Source: [Clostridium] leptum DSM 753
GTDB lineage: Bacteria; Bacillota; Clostridia; Oscillospirales; Acutalibacteraceae
Assembly: GCA_000154345.1 (NCBI GenBank)
Contig: DS480345.1
Coordinates: forward strand, 202,506-266,505
Reading direction: 5' to 3'
DNA: 64,000 nt
The notes below the pieces were generated by a model. That model made no database searches and had not been told where the DNA came from. It saw only the letters and a program-made list of their open reading frames with translations. Below are positions 46,289 through 55,165 of this stretch, one piece after another. Position numbers and translations under genes: made by a program. Position 1 is the stretch's first letter, and each line of letters begins with the position of its first letter.

Positions 46289-47134
46289 ATGAAAAGCGTG
46301 CAAGACACCTATCTTTTGCACAACGGCGTGGCCATTCCCTGCGTCGGCTACGGCACCTGCGACACTGACGGAGAGGTAACGGTCCGCAGCGTGAAGTGCG
46401 CCCTGCAAGCCGGCTACCGTCTGATCGACACCGCCATGTTTTATAAGAACGAGGAGAGCGTGGGGAAAGGGATCCGGGAAAGCGGAGTCCCCCGGGAGGA
46501 GATCACTGTGGTCAGCAAGCTGTGGAATTACGACCACAGCTATGAAAAAGCGAAAAAATCCTTCCAGGAATCTTTGGAGAGGCTCGGCCTGGACTATCTG
46601 GACCTTTATCTGATTCATTGGCCCATTCCCAAAAACGAGCAGAAAAACTATATTGAAAACAACCGCGAAACCTGGAAAGCCTTTGAGGAGTTGTATCACG
46701 AGGGAAAAATCAAGGCCATCGGCGTCAGCAACTTTAAGCCCCACCATCTGGAAGAAATCATGGAGGGAGCCACGGTCATGCCCATGGTGAACCAGATCGA
46801 GTTCCACCCGGGCTGGACCCAAATGGAAACCGTCAATTACTGCAAGGCCCATCATATCGCGGTTCAAGCCTGGAGCCCCTTCGGCAGCGGCGAGCTGTTC
46901 CGTATGCCGGAAATCAGCGAAATGGCGAAAAAATACGGGAAAGATCCCGGCCAGCTGGCGCTGCGGTGGATATTCCAGCATGGTGTCATCCCTCTTCCCA
47001 AGTCGGTGAATCCCGAACGTATTCTTTCCAACACCCAGATTTTCGATTTCGAAATTACCCCGGAGGATATGGCCTATATCGACTCCCTCCAGGGCGGCGG
47101 ATGGTGCGCCGATCCGGACAAGCCGGAATTTTAA
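46289..47134 (+). CDS. aldo-keto reductase
   Basis: A 281-residue NAD(P)H-dependent reductase. It shows GYRLIDTAMFYKNEESVGKG with the catalytic Asp and Tyr, the Lys of VVSKLWNYD, LYLIHWPIP with the catalytic His, and the cofactor motif IPLPKSVNPERI. This is the 2,5-diketogluconate reductase-like group; the real substrate is unknown. AAAGGAG precedes the ATG. Confidence 0.94.
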   Translation: MKSVQDTYLLHNGVAIPCVGYGTCDTDGEVTVRSVKCALQAGYRLIDTAMFYKNEESVGKGIRESGVPREEITVVSKLWNYDHSYEKAKKSFQESLERLGLDYLDLYLIHWPIPKNEQKNYIENNRETWKAFEELYHEGKIKAIGVSNFKPHHLEEIMEGATVMPMVNQIEFHPGWTQMETVNYCKAHHIAVQAWSPFGSGELFRMPEISEMAKKYGKDPGQLALRWIFQHGVIPLPKSVNPERILSNTQIFDFEITPEDMAYIDSLQGGGWCADPDKPEF

Positions 47135-47239
47135 AAGCGGTTCCTCACGAACCGGCCGAAAGCCCGTGCGTCTGAATTGTACCTTCACAGTTTCACTTCC
47201 GCGGGTATTCACCAGCCGGTGCGGAAGCCTGTGCTGCTC

Positions 47240-47269
47240 AGGGCCTCTGAATTTTTCAGAGGCCCTTTC
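47240..47269 (+). terminator. intrinsic terminator after the aldo-keto reductase
   Basis: AGGGCCTCTGA / TCAGAGGCCCT perfect stem, five-base loop, short T run. Confidence 0.85.
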
Positions 47270-47401
47270 ATATTCTCTCCTTTTGCCTGCAAATCGCTAA
47301 AACGCCGCTATGGAAAAGCCGGTGCTGACCCGGAGCCAGCCGGCGCCTCTGCCGCCGGGGGCAAGGTGTTTTTCCTAAATAAAGAAAAAGCAAAAAAAAT
47401 T

Positions 47402-47430
47402 TTGACTAATCTGTTAAGATATGATAAGAT
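47402..47430 (+). promoter_or_regulatory. promoter of the NSS symporter gene
   Basis: TTGACT at 47402-47407, 17-base spacer, TAAGAT at 47425-47430. Confidence 0.75.
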
Positions 47431-47497
47431 AAATGTACTTTTTCAGCCGGCGCTGCGCGGAATGTGCCGGCTAAAATTTTTGTTTGAGGTGTAAGTT

Positions 47498-48859
47498 ATG
47501 AAAGAAAGAAGCAGCTTCTCAGGCAGGCTGGGATTTGTTCTGGCTGCCGCCGGTTCCGCCGTGGGACTGGGAAACATTTGGCGCTTTCCATATCTTGCCG
47601 CAAAGTACGGCGGCGGTATTTTCCTGCTGGTGTATGTCGTGCTGGTGGTAACCTTCGGCTTCAGCCTGATGGTAGCGGAAATCGCCCTGGGCCGCAATAC
47701 CAGGCTGAGCGCTATCGGCGCTTATAAAAAGCTGAACAAAAAATTTGGGTTCCTGGGAATTTTGACCGCCTTGGTCCCGATCATCATTCTACCCTATTAC
47801 AGCGTAATCGGCGGCTGGGTGACCAAATATTTCGTCACCTTCCTGTCCGGCCATCACATGGAGGCTTCCAGCGACGATTATTTCGGCGGCTTTATCGGAC
47901 AAACCTTTGAGCCGGTGCTCTGGCTGGCTATTTTCGGCGTCATTACCTTTGTTATCGTCCTCTGCGGCGTAAAGCGCGGCATCGAAACCGCTAACAAGTT
48001 TATGATGCCTATTCTGATCGTGCTGTGCGTCGCTGTGTGCGTATATTCCTGCACCCTGCCCGGTGCGCTGGAGGGTGTTAAATTCTATCTGATCCCCGAT
48101 TTCTCCCGGTTCTCCATCAACACGGTGCTGGGCGCTATGGGGCAGATGTTCTACTCCATGTCTCTGGCCATGGGAATTATGATCACCTATGGCTCTTATA
48201 TGAAAAAGGAAACCAGTATTGAAAAATCGGTTTCCCAAATTGAGATCTTCGATACCGGCGTCGCCCTTCTGGCCGGCCTGATGATCGTTCCCGCAGTGTT
48301 CGTTTTCTCCGGCGGCGACCAGTCCGCCATGCAGTCCGGCCCCGGGCTTATGTTCCAAACTCTGCCCAAGGTATTTGACAGCATGGGCGGCGGCCAGTTC
48401 GGCCAGATCGTCGGAGCGCTGTTCTTCCTGCTGGTGCTGTTCGCCGCGCTGACATCTGCCATCTCCCTGATGGAAACCGTGGTATCCATCGTCATCGACA
48501 AATTCCATGTCAAGCGTGCGGTCGCCTGCATTATCGTGTTTATCGGCATGATGCTGCTGGCGCTGCCATCCTCCCTGGGCAACGGCGTATGGAGCCATAT
48601 TCAGATTCTGGGCATGGATTTCCTCACCTTCTTCGACTTCATCAGCAACTCGGTGATTATGCCGATTGTGGCGCTGCTCACCTGCATTTTCATCGGCTAT
48701 GTGGTCAAGACCCAGTTGGTTGTGGACGAGGTGAAATCCTCCTCCAAGTTCAGCAGGGAAAAGCTGTTCGTGGTGGTTATCAAATATATTGCTCCTATTT
48801 TTATCGTGGCAATTTTGGTAAGCTCCGTTCTCAGCGGCCTGGGCATCATTACCATCTAA
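47498..48859 (+). CDS. neurotransmitter:sodium symporter family amino acid transporter
   Basis: A 453-residue transporter with about 11 helices, the length of bacterial MhsT-like members. It opens with FVLAAAGSAVGLGNIWRFPY, the unwound helix 1 that binds sodium and substrate, then GIFLLVYVVLV. It probably imports a hydrophobic or aromatic amino acid with sodium. Single gene with its own promoter and terminator. Confidence 0.95.
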   Translation: MKERSSFSGRLGFVLAAAGSAVGLGNIWRFPYLAAKYGGGIFLLVYVVLVVTFGFSLMVAEIALGRNTRLSAIGAYKKLNKKFGFLGILTALVPIIILPYYSVIGGWVTKYFVTFLSGHHMEASSDDYFGGFIGQTFEPVLWLAIFGVITFVIVLCGVKRGIETANKFMMPILIVLCVAVCVYSCTLPGALEGVKFYLIPDFSRFSINTVLGAMGQMFYSMSLAMGIMITYGSYMKKETSIEKSVSQIEIFDTGVALLAGLMIVPAVFVFSGGDQSAMQSGPGLMFQTLPKVFDSMGGGQFGQIVGALFFLLVLFAALTSAISLMETVVSIVIDKFHVKRAVACIIVFIGMMLLALPSSLGNGVWSHIQILGMDFLTFFDFISNSVIMPIVALLTCIFIGYVVKTQLVVDEVKSSSKFSREKLFVVVIKYIAPIFIVAILVSSVLSGLGIITI

Positions 48860-48874
48860 GACCGCCTCTGATTG

Positions 48875-48910
48875 ATACCCCCGGCTTGAAGGGCCGGGGG
48901 TATTTTTTGT
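48875..48910 (+). terminator. intrinsic terminator after the NSS gene
   Basis: ATACCCCCGGC / GCCGGGGGTAT-type stem followed by TTTTTTG and more Ts. Confidence 0.9.
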
Positions 48911-49030
48911 TTTTTTGTAGAATACCGATTGAAAATCTATTTTTGTTATGCTACCATTAAATCAATATTAAAATTTTTCCGGCCGGCTGACCCATTTAGA
49001 CAAGCCCGGCTGAGCAAATGAGGGATGTTT

Positions 49031-50083
49031 ATGACCATTGCGCTGCCCGATTTTATCGCTGAGCTGACGCAGAATCCAGCCCTGTTTATTACAGTGCTCC
49101 TGACTCTGGGAGTAATCCTGGTTAACGGCTGGACCGACGCTCCCAACGCCATTGCCACCTGCGTCTCCACCAGAAGCATGGGGGTTCGTCCCGCGATCAT
49201 TATGGCGGCGGTTTTCAACTTCCTTGGAGTTTTGGTGATGACGGCCATCAACAAGTCCGTGGCGGAAACCATCTACAACATGGTGGATTTCGGCGGCAAC
49301 GCCCAGGATGCCCTGGTCGCCCTCTGCGCCGCCATGTTCGCCATTGTGGTCTGGGCCACCCTGGCCTGGTGGTTCGGTATCCCCACCAGCGAAAGCCATG
49401 CTCTGATCGCCGGTATCTCCGGCGGCGCTATCGCTATCCACAACAGCCTTTCTGGCATTAACGGCATGGAGTGGATCAAGGTGATTTACGGCCTGGTGCT
49501 TTCCACCTTTCTGGGCTTTGCCATGGGCTGGCTCGCGGTGAAGCTGACCGGCCTGGTCTGTAGGAGAATGAACCGGAAAAAGACTACCGGCTTCTTTCAA
49601 GGAGCCCAGATTGCCAGCGCCGGCGCCATGGCCTTTATGCACGGCGCCCAGGATGGGCAAAAATTCATCGGGGTTTTCATGCTGGGCCTGTTCCTCTCCA
49701 AGGGAGAAAGCAATGTCACCAGCTTTGTCATTCCTATCTGGCTGATGATCCTCTGTTCCGCGGTAATGGCCCTAGGCACCTCTATCGGCGGCTACCGCAT
49801 CATCAAATCGGTGGGCATGGATATGGTCAGCCTGGAAAAATACCAGGGCTTTGCCGCGGACTTAGCCGGCGCCGGCTGTCTGCTGATCTCTTCAGTCAGC
49901 GGCCTGCCGGTCAGCACCACCCATACCAAAACCACCGCCATCATGGGCGTCGGGGCCTCTAAGGGCCGCTCCTTCGTCAACTGGGGCGTTGTAAAGGATA
50001 TGGTGCTCACCTGGGTTTTGACCTTCCCGGCCTGCGGGCTGATCGGTTATCTGATGGCCCGGCTGTTCCTGTTTATCTTCTAA
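49031..50083 (+). CDS. inorganic phosphate transporter, PiT family
   Basis: A 350-residue membrane protein with about 10 helices and the two PiT repeats: GWTDAPNAIATCVSTRS near the start and FMHGAQDGQKFIGVF in the second half, plus GLPVSTTHTKT. Low-affinity phosphate uptake. ATG 49031 is chosen over ATG 49025 for spacing from GAGGG. It is followed by a DUF47 gene, the classic pair. Confidence 0.95.
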   Translation: MTIALPDFIAELTQNPALFITVLLTLGVILVNGWTDAPNAIATCVSTRSMGVRPAIIMAAVFNFLGVLVMTAINKSVAETIYNMVDFGGNAQDALVALCAAMFAIVVWATLAWWFGIPTSESHALIAGISGGAIAIHNSLSGINGMEWIKVIYGLVLSTFLGFAMGWLAVKLTGLVCRRMNRKKTTGFFQGAQIASAGAMAFMHGAQDGQKFIGVFMLGLFLSKGESNVTSFVIPIWLMILCSAVMALGTSIGGYRIIKSVGMDMVSLEKYQGFAADLAGAGCLLISSVSGLPVSTTHTKTTAIMGVGASKGRSFVNWGVVKDMVLTWVLTFPACGLIGYLMARLFLFIF

Positions 50084-50235
50084 GCTGTACGCAAAGCCGC
50101 TGCGGGATCTTGGCATGACAGGCGGGCGGAACCTCCGCCCGGGTTCCCCCAATCCTGTACGGCTGATCAAACGCTGGTTTCATGCGGTGTCCTTTTCCAA
50201 TCACCGTAAATTATAAAACGAGAGGGAAATCTTTT

Positions 50236-50862
50236 ATGCGCCGTAAACAAAAAACAGATTTTTATTTCGCCTCCTTTTCCAAGGCGATCGAGTTCTCCCG
50301 GCAGGAAGCGCTCATGCTGTATGACGTTCTGCAGGGCTTCCAGCCAGAGAATCTTCCCAAGGTGATGGAGGAGATGCATAAGCTGGAAAACAGCGCCGAT
50401 ATTTCTAAGCATGAGATGATGGAAAAGCTGGCTCAGGAGTTTATCACCCCCATTGAGCGGGATGATATCGCCCATTTGGCTCAAGAGCTGGACGAGATTA
50501 CCGACCACATCGAGGACATTATTTTACGCATGTATATGTTTAACATTCAGTCCATCCGGGAAGAGGCCTTTGATTTCGCTAAGGTAATCATCGGCTGCTG
50601 CGAGCAATTGAAGACCGCCCTGGCGGATTTTGACAACTATAAGAAATCGAAAATCATCCCCCAGGCCATTATTGAGATTAACAGCCTGGAAAACGAGGGG
50701 GATAAGCTTTACACAAAGGCGCTCCGCTCCCTGTTCACTACCTGTAAGGACCCTATCGAGGTTCTCGCCTGGACAGAGACCTTCCGCCACATGGAGCGCT
50801 GCTGCGACGCCTGTGAGCACGCCGCCAATGTGATCGAAAGCATCGTCATGAATAACTCTTAA
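50236..50862 (+). CDS. DUF47-family PhoU-like protein
   Basis: A 208-residue all-helical PhoU-like protein. FIERDDIAHL-like metal sites appear as ITPIERDDIAHLAQELDEI, and a second repeat holds the MERCCDACEHAANV motif. These proteins regulate the adjacent PiT transporter. ATG 50236 follows GAGGGAAA. The 150-base gap to the PiT gene has no terminator, so they are likely one transcript. Confidence 0.94.
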   Translation: MRRKQKTDFYFASFSKAIEFSRQEALMLYDVLQGFQPENLPKVMEEMHKLENSADISKHEMMEKLAQEFITPIERDDIAHLAQELDEITDHIEDIILRMYMFNIQSIREEAFDFAKVIIGCCEQLKTALADFDNYKKSKIIPQAIIEINSLENEGDKLYTKALRSLFTTCKDPIEVLAWTETFRHMERCCDACEHAANVIESIVMNNS

Positions 50863-51013
50863 AAGCGCTTCCCGGACGTACGGTTCCCATGGGAAGGGCA
50901 GGGCTGGAAAGCAGCCCTCTTCTATTAAAATCAGCGCGGGCGTTGGGCATAATCACCGCGGCGCCGACTGCCCCTCAGCAAAAGGGCGGACGGCCTGATA
51001 TGAATCTCCAGAG

Positions 51014-51060
51014 AAAAAGCCGGCAGGAAAGGGATTTCCCCTTTTCCCGCCGGCTTTTTC
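51014..51060 (+). terminator. intrinsic terminator after the PiT/DUF47 pair
   Basis: A long stem with outer arms AAAAAGCCGGC / GCCGGCTTTTT and partly paired inner bases. It closes the phosphate unit ahead of the mobile element. 51061-51240 shows no gene. Confidence 0.85.
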
Positions 51061-51283
51061 CCTGGCGGCAAGTCCCGGGCTAAGCCGGAGTATGCCGCCG
51101 GTTCCGGGCCTCTTGAGCGAAGGCCAAAAGCACAGCCCCGGCTTTGAGCGTAATCGCCCATATATTTTATAAAATTTATCCGCACGCCATACGACCGCAA
51201 AAATCCTGTTGGAATCGTCTTTTTTATTTCTGAAAAAACTCAGGTGTTTTCTCTCTCAAAATAGCTTAAACCCTTGATTTTAC

Positions 51284-51390
51284 AGTGATAAGGAAGTATT
51301 CACAACAACTTATCACTAACGCTGACAGACAGGGTGCAAGCAGAGAGTTAATCACTTTCAAAAGTGGTTGGCTCTCTGCTTTTCTGTCTG
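51284..51390. repeat. nested hairpins at the left end of the element
   Basis: AGTGATAAG (51284-51292) pairs with CTTATCACT (51309-51317). Just inside, 51326-51354 pairs imperfectly with 51362-51390, giving a long stem around CAGACAG and GCAGAGAG. The nested structures may be a recombinase or transfer-origin site; this is inference. Confidence 0.55.
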
Positions 51391-51395
51391 CGTTT

Positions 51396-51928
51396 GTTAC
51401 GCAATAGAACGCCATTTTTGAGGGTAGAAGTATAAAATATCGTCTAAGCGTTTTACACGCTCTGCAAACCGCATAAATCAAGAGCTTTTTACCCTCTACT
51501 GCGTAACATACCTATCCCAAAATCAGAGGTTTTATAAGCTTGTCGGCTTAGATGAATTTTGAATATCGCATAGCTTTCGTTGTTGGATTATCCGATATTG
51601 GATTTTCCGACATCGGGTTATCCGACATCGGAAAATCCAACGCAATTAAATAAAGATATACTAATTAAAGAAAAACCAAATACAGATTTAATCAAATATC
51701 TATTCCTTTCCTATCCTTTCCCTAATCCCTCTCCTTTGGGGCGAGGTATAGCGGCAGAGCCGCCGGAACGGAAAAGAATGGAACAGAAGCGGCAATAAAA
51801 AAATATCGTTTGCTATGTTACGCAGTAGAACGCCATTTTTAAGGGTGGGAGTATAAAACCCTTACCCCCGTCTTTATTGTCGCTGTAATACGCTTAAGTC
51901 AGACGAGAAACGCACGCTATCGCGTAAC
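51396..51928. repeat. two related modules bracketing the RepA remnant
   Basis: A 42-base sequence starting GTTACGCAATAGAACGCC (51396-51437) recurs at 51817-51858 with four mismatches. Each copy is followed about 60-70 bases later by an inverted copy of its first bases (51495-51507 and 51917-51928). So each module is about 112 bases, bounded by inverted GTTACGC ends, and the pair flanks the degraded repA fragment. Confidence 0.75.
51580..51798 (+). pseudogene. remnant of a replication initiator (RepA-type) C-terminus
   Basis: A 72-codon frame begins with repeated Tyr-Pro/Phe-Pro-Thr motifs (DYPILDFPTSGYPTSENP), encoded by near-tandem 15-base repeats at 51585-51640, then Asn/Asp/Lys-rich sequence. 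This resembles the variable tail after the DnaD-like region of replication initiator proteins in Tn1549-like elements. An in-frame TAG lies just upstream and there is no ribosome site, so it appears to be a decayed 3' fragment. Confidence 0.45.
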
Positions 51929-52001
51929 ATTCCATACTGGATTGAGAGCGTAAGCGGTTTATCCGATTGCGTTCTCTTGATTGCCCGACAGCAAAGACGG
52001 A

Positions 52002-52056
52002 AACAGTCGTCAAGGACGCGAAGAGCGAAGTTTATCCTTGACGACTGTTTTTGGCT
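52002..52056 (+). terminator. hairpin with T run, plus strand
   Basis: A perfect 16-bp inverted repeat (AAACAGTCGTCAAGGA and its complement) with a loop of about 18 bases, followed by TTTTT on the plus strand. It faces the convergent end of the HTH gene. Confidence 0.65.
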
Positions 52057-52066
52057 TTGCTACCTG

Positions 52067-52270
52067 TTACCTGTCAAATCGGAACTGCAAGATAGCTTTG
52101 ATAAGCTGTGCTTTCAGACGGTCTTGAATATCGTCGTTGATATGTCCATGATAAGTAGATAGATATTTAATGCGCCCCGCGTAGTGCCGCAATACCGCGT
52201 CTATCGCTTCCGGCTCTCCGGCAACAGCTTTTTCAATGGTTTCAAAGGGTATCAGCTTCTTATTCCTCAT
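52067..52270 (-). CDS. helix-turn-helix protein, Tn916 orf8-like
   Basis: A 67-residue protein starting MRNKKLIPFETIEKAVAGEP with an acidic helical middle and ending KAILQFRFDR. It matches the small regulatory HTH protein that follows the sigma-like gene in Tn916/Tn1549-type elements. Its start overlaps the end of the sigma-like gene by 11 bases, so the two are co-translated. Confidence 0.8.
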   Translation of the reverse strand: MRNKKLIPFETIEKAVAGEPEAIDAVLRHYAGRIKYLSTYHGHINDDIQDRLKAQLIKAILQFRFDR

Positions 52271-52709
52271 GTTTCGTTTTCTCCAATTCTTTTCTTAACT
52301 GCTTCAATGCCGCCAACTTCCAGTAGTTGACTGTGCTTCTGCTTCTTCCGTATTCATTCCCGATTTTTCTTTCATTGTAACCGAGGAAGAAATACATAAG
52401 CAGAACAGTACGCCTTTGCTCTGACAGACTGGCTAATGCGTGGGCTAACCGTTCACTCTCAACAATAACTTCTTGTCCTTTCACGACAAAAACAGTCGGA
52501 TTCTCGTAGACATACTGCTCAAAGTAGTTATCGGTTGAAAATGGCTCAAACGGTGTTTCCGACATCAGATAGTCAAGCGACACTTCATGCTTCTGCTTCC
52601 GTCCGAAATCGCGGTATGCGTTGATTGCCGCATTACGGAGAACGACGTTACAGAACGCGGCAAAGGTGTACTCGGTATGCTCCATGAATTGTTCAGAATA
52701 CTTCATCAT
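52260..52709 (-). CDS. sigma-70-like regulator, Tn916 orf7-like
   Basis: A 149-residue protein similar to ECF-type sigma factors of conjugative transposons. The region-2-like part is FAAFCNVVLRNAAINAYRDF, and the region-4 HTH is at about 100-145 (YNERKIGNEYGRSRSTVNYW). It probably switches transfer or excision genes in the parent element. The AAAGGGGGTGAG ribosome site is strong. It is preceded by a 400-base leader holding a possible peptide-coding frame and a hairpin (52752-52779). Confidence 0.85.
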   Translation of the reverse strand: MMKYSEQFMEHTEYTFAAFCNVVLRNAAINAYRDFGRKQKHEVSLDYLMSETPFEPFSTDNYFEQYVYENPTVFVVKGQEVIVESERLAHALASLSEQRRTVLLMYFFLGYNERKIGNEYGRSRSTVNYWKLAALKQLRKELEKTKHEE

Positions 52710-52895
52710 AACTCACCCCCTTTCTTCCCAGTAGGGGGCTATTACAACAAACGCCCATGAAGCATAAAGCTACATGAGCATTTAGGTAATACATGATTGT
52801 TGGATTCGCAGGGCGATTCCAATAATATGAGTTATTAAGGCACACTAAATGAATTGATAGTTCATCTTCAAAAGCATAGTGTCCCGTATTTTGAG

Positions 52896-52952
52896 CTAAA
52901 CTTTTTTTGACAGTGTGCTAAGAAAAATTAACAAGCATATAAAAGTAAACAT
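52896..52952 (-). CDS. possible 18-residue leader peptide
   Basis: ATG 52952 follows GGAGG at seven bases. The frame MFTFICLLIFLSTLSKKV ends at TAG 52896. The ribosome site lies in the loop of an imperfect inverted repeat (GGCGGTATC/GGTATCGCC). It sits between vanY and the sigma-like gene on the same strand, where other elements carry attenuation leaders. The remainder of 52710-53122 shows no longer gene. Tentative. Confidence 0.35.
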   Translation of the reverse strand: MFTFICLLIFLSTLSKKV

Positions 52953-53122
52953 GGCGATACCTCCATAGATACCGCCGTAATCTCAATAAGTCATCATTGG
53001 TTTGTAAAGGACACAAAGAAACAGCGGCTTCGATTTTTCAAGCCGCCGTTTTAAATGAGCGTGTTAATAGGGCTGCTGTACGACGGCTTTTTTTCTTTTG
53101 CCGTCGTCCGGCAGCTTAAGGA

Positions 53123-53920
53123 TTATTTTTCTATCCTATCAAGATATTCTTCTAAGCAAAGCCCTTGTTCGTACATTTCTGTGGCTACTTCTACCCCGAC
53201 ATATCGATAGTGCCATACTTCTTCGGCTGTGCCTGTAACATCGGTCTTTCCAGCAGGATAACGGAAAATGAAGCCATACTTATAACTATTTTCTTGAAGC
53301 CAAAAATACAGATCATAAGTAGCTCCGTTAATATCTACTGCAATTCCTATCTGGTGTTCACTATATCCAGGAACAGCAACCCATTGTTTTGCTTGTTCAA
53401 CCGCTTCATTTTCAGAATATCCCTGCTGCTTATATTCAGCAATCTTCTCGTCATAAAATTTTTGTTGCTTTTCTTGTGTCCGATAGCCGGACACAACCTT
53501 TGGAAGCTGATCCCAATTTTCTTTCTTTGCAGCTTCCAGCATTTCCATAAGCGGTTCATAAATACGTTCATCAACTTTTTCACCGCCGGGAACTTCCACA
53601 AGGTTTATTTCATAATTGTCGGGAATAGGGTTCCATTTATTTACTAAAGTCAAATTCCATTCTGTATCATCAGTTGAGGATTGCTGCTTGCCGCTTTCCT
53701 CAATTCCCGATGATATATCATCATCAAGCGTTAGACCCGGTTGTGTATCCGTGGGATTGAGTATTACGTGTTCTTCAGAGCCTTTAAGGAGTAGGCTCCC
53801 CAAAATAGCGATTGCAATCATTATGATGGAAAAGGTGAGGATAAGGATAATCGGTCGGTTTGTTTTTCTTTTCCTCAACCGTCTATACCTTTCGTACTGT
53901 TTATCATTTCTTTCGTTCAT
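53123..53920 (-). CDS. vanY: VanY D-alanyl-D-alanine carboxypeptidase
   Basis: A 265-residue membrane-anchored M15-family enzyme that trims the terminal D-Ala from peptidoglycan stem peptides, removing the vancomycin target. It has a basic N-terminus, an anchor helix at 22-45 and a linker to about 85. The catalytic domain carries SEHQIGIAVD (zinc His189, Asp196) and EEVWHYRYVG (Glu234, His237). It follows vanS on the same strand but a terminator hairpin stands between. No vanH, ligase or vanX is nearby, so on its own it would give at most low-level effects. Confidence 0.9.
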   Translation of the reverse strand: MNERNDKQYERYRRLRKRKTNRPIILILTFSIIMIAIAILGSLLLKGSEEHVILNPTDTQPGLTLDDDISSGIEESGKQQSSTDDTEWNLTLVNKWNPIPDNYEINLVEVPGGEKVDERIYEPLMEMLEAAKKENWDQLPKVVSGYRTQEKQQKFYDEKIAEYKQQGYSENEAVEQAKQWVAVPGYSEHQIGIAVDINGATYDLYFWLQENSYKYGFIFRYPAGKTDVTGTAEEVWHYRYVGVEVATEMYEQGLCLEEYLDRIEK

Positions 53921-53936
53921 AAACTTCTATGTCCTT

Positions 53937-54047
53937 TCCTAAGATTTTAGGGTATTAAAAACGCCCCTCTACAGTAAACAGTTTACCGTAAAGGGGCGTT
54001 TGGAACTTTACTATTAGGTTGCTTAATTCCTAAGATAATCCTAAGAT
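53937..54047. repeat. three copies of TCCTAAGAT around the vanS-vanY hairpin
   Basis: Exact copies at 53937-53945, 54028-54036 and 54039-54047. Two lie at the vanS stop and one just before vanY, so the hairpin segment is bracketed by 9-bp direct repeats. Confidence 0.85.
53957..54001 (-). terminator. terminator/attenuator between vanS and vanY
   Basis: An approximately 20-bp stem (53958-53979 with 53981-54000) followed by TTTTTAAT on the minus strand, 37 bases before the vanY start. No promoter is evident between it and vanY, so vanY needs readthrough or antitermination, or a promoter I cannot see. Confidence 0.8.
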
Positions 54048-55165
54048 ACAGGCAGGATAACAGAAAATGTAATGATTTCATTTTCGCTTTTTGCCTCAAT
54101 CGTACCGCCATGTAGCAATACGATTTCTTTTGCGATTGCAAGGCCTAAACCTGTCCCGCCTGTATCAGAAATACGTGCTTCGTCTAAGCGATAAAATTTA
54201 TCAAATAAGGACGAGATCTTTTCGGCAGGAATGGTTTCTCCTTGATTTTGAAACAGAATAGCAATATGCTTTTCTGTATTCTCAACAGAAACAATGATTT
54301 TTGTGTTGGGGTAACTATATGTTACCGCATTTTTCAAGATGTTGCTGAATACACGGGCTAACTTTTCGGGGTCTGCATATATGGTTGTGTTTTCATCAAA
54401 ATCAAGTTCAATGGAATTATTCTGCATCGTAAATGTCGGCAAGAGTTCATCACGCAGTTGTACCAGCATATAATACAAGTCGATATTTTGCTTTGATAGC
54501 TTAATTTGCCTTGAATGATAGCGCGTGATTTCAAAAAATTCATTGACCATTTTATCCAGCCGATATGCTTTCTCTAAAGCGATATGAACATTTTTAACGC
54601 GGTCAGATACCGTCATATCGGGTTCTTCCTCTAAAAGGCTTAAATAGCCGATTACCGAGGTTAGCGGAGTACGAATGTCATGAGCAAGGTACATAACAAG
54701 TTCATCTTTCCTCCGCTCGGCAAGAGCGGTCGCTTCTTTTTGCTGTCTAAGATTTTGTTTCACGGTGTTTAACTTACATTCAAACGGTAGCATTTCTCTC
54801 GAAAGACAAATCTTGCTTTCATCATCTTCTAAAAGGTTGTCAATTCCTCCGTTGATTTCCTTAAAGTAACGGCTAATCCAGCGGAACAAGAAGAGAAGCA
54901 GCAACAAGAAAATAGTGATAATTGCGACCGTGAAAAAGATTTCTTTATATCCCCTAAAATTGTTATGATAGATTTGAAACGCTTCTTCATGCTCCATTTG
55001 TAGAAAGAACTCTAAGAGATATACAATGAAATCGCCCAATCTTCTTTTCCAAAGAAACAAGTATATTGCCACTACAATTAGGACAGACAGAATCGCGCTT
55101 CCAAAAAAACGAATTGCAATCTTTCGTTGAAATACTGAAAAATCATCTTGTTTATTTTTCTTCAA
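54041..55165 (-). CDS. vanS: VanS-type sensor histidine kinase
   Basis: About 374 residues: two membrane helices (about 17-40 and 75-98) around a short outer loop, a HAMP-like linker, the phosphoacceptor YLAHDIRTPLTSVIGYLSLL (His162) and an ATPase domain with NILKNAVTYSYPN, then the GGTGLGLAIAKEIVLLHGG box. It closely resembles VanS of glycopeptide clusters and should phosphorylate VanR. TTG 55165 is chosen for the GGGGAGTGGGG site inside the vanR end, giving a 14-base overlap. Confidence 0.9.
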   Translation of the reverse strand: MKKNKQDDFSVFQRKIAIRFFGSAILSVLIVVAIYLFLWKRRLGDFIVYLLEFFLQMEHEEAFQIYHNNFRGYKEIFFTVAIITIFLLLLLFLFRWISRYFKEINGGIDNLLEDDESKICLSREMLPFECKLNTVKQNLRQQKEATALAERRKDELVMYLAHDIRTPLTSVIGYLSLLEEEPDMTVSDRVKNVHIALEKAYRLDKMVNEFFEITRYHSRQIKLSKQNIDLYYMLVQLRDELLPTFTMQNNSIELDFDENTTIYADPEKLARVFSNILKNAVTYSYPNTKIIVSVENTEKHIAILFQNQGETIPAEKISSLFDKFYRLDEARISDTGGTGLGLAIAKEIVLLHGGTIEAKSENEIITFSVILPVS

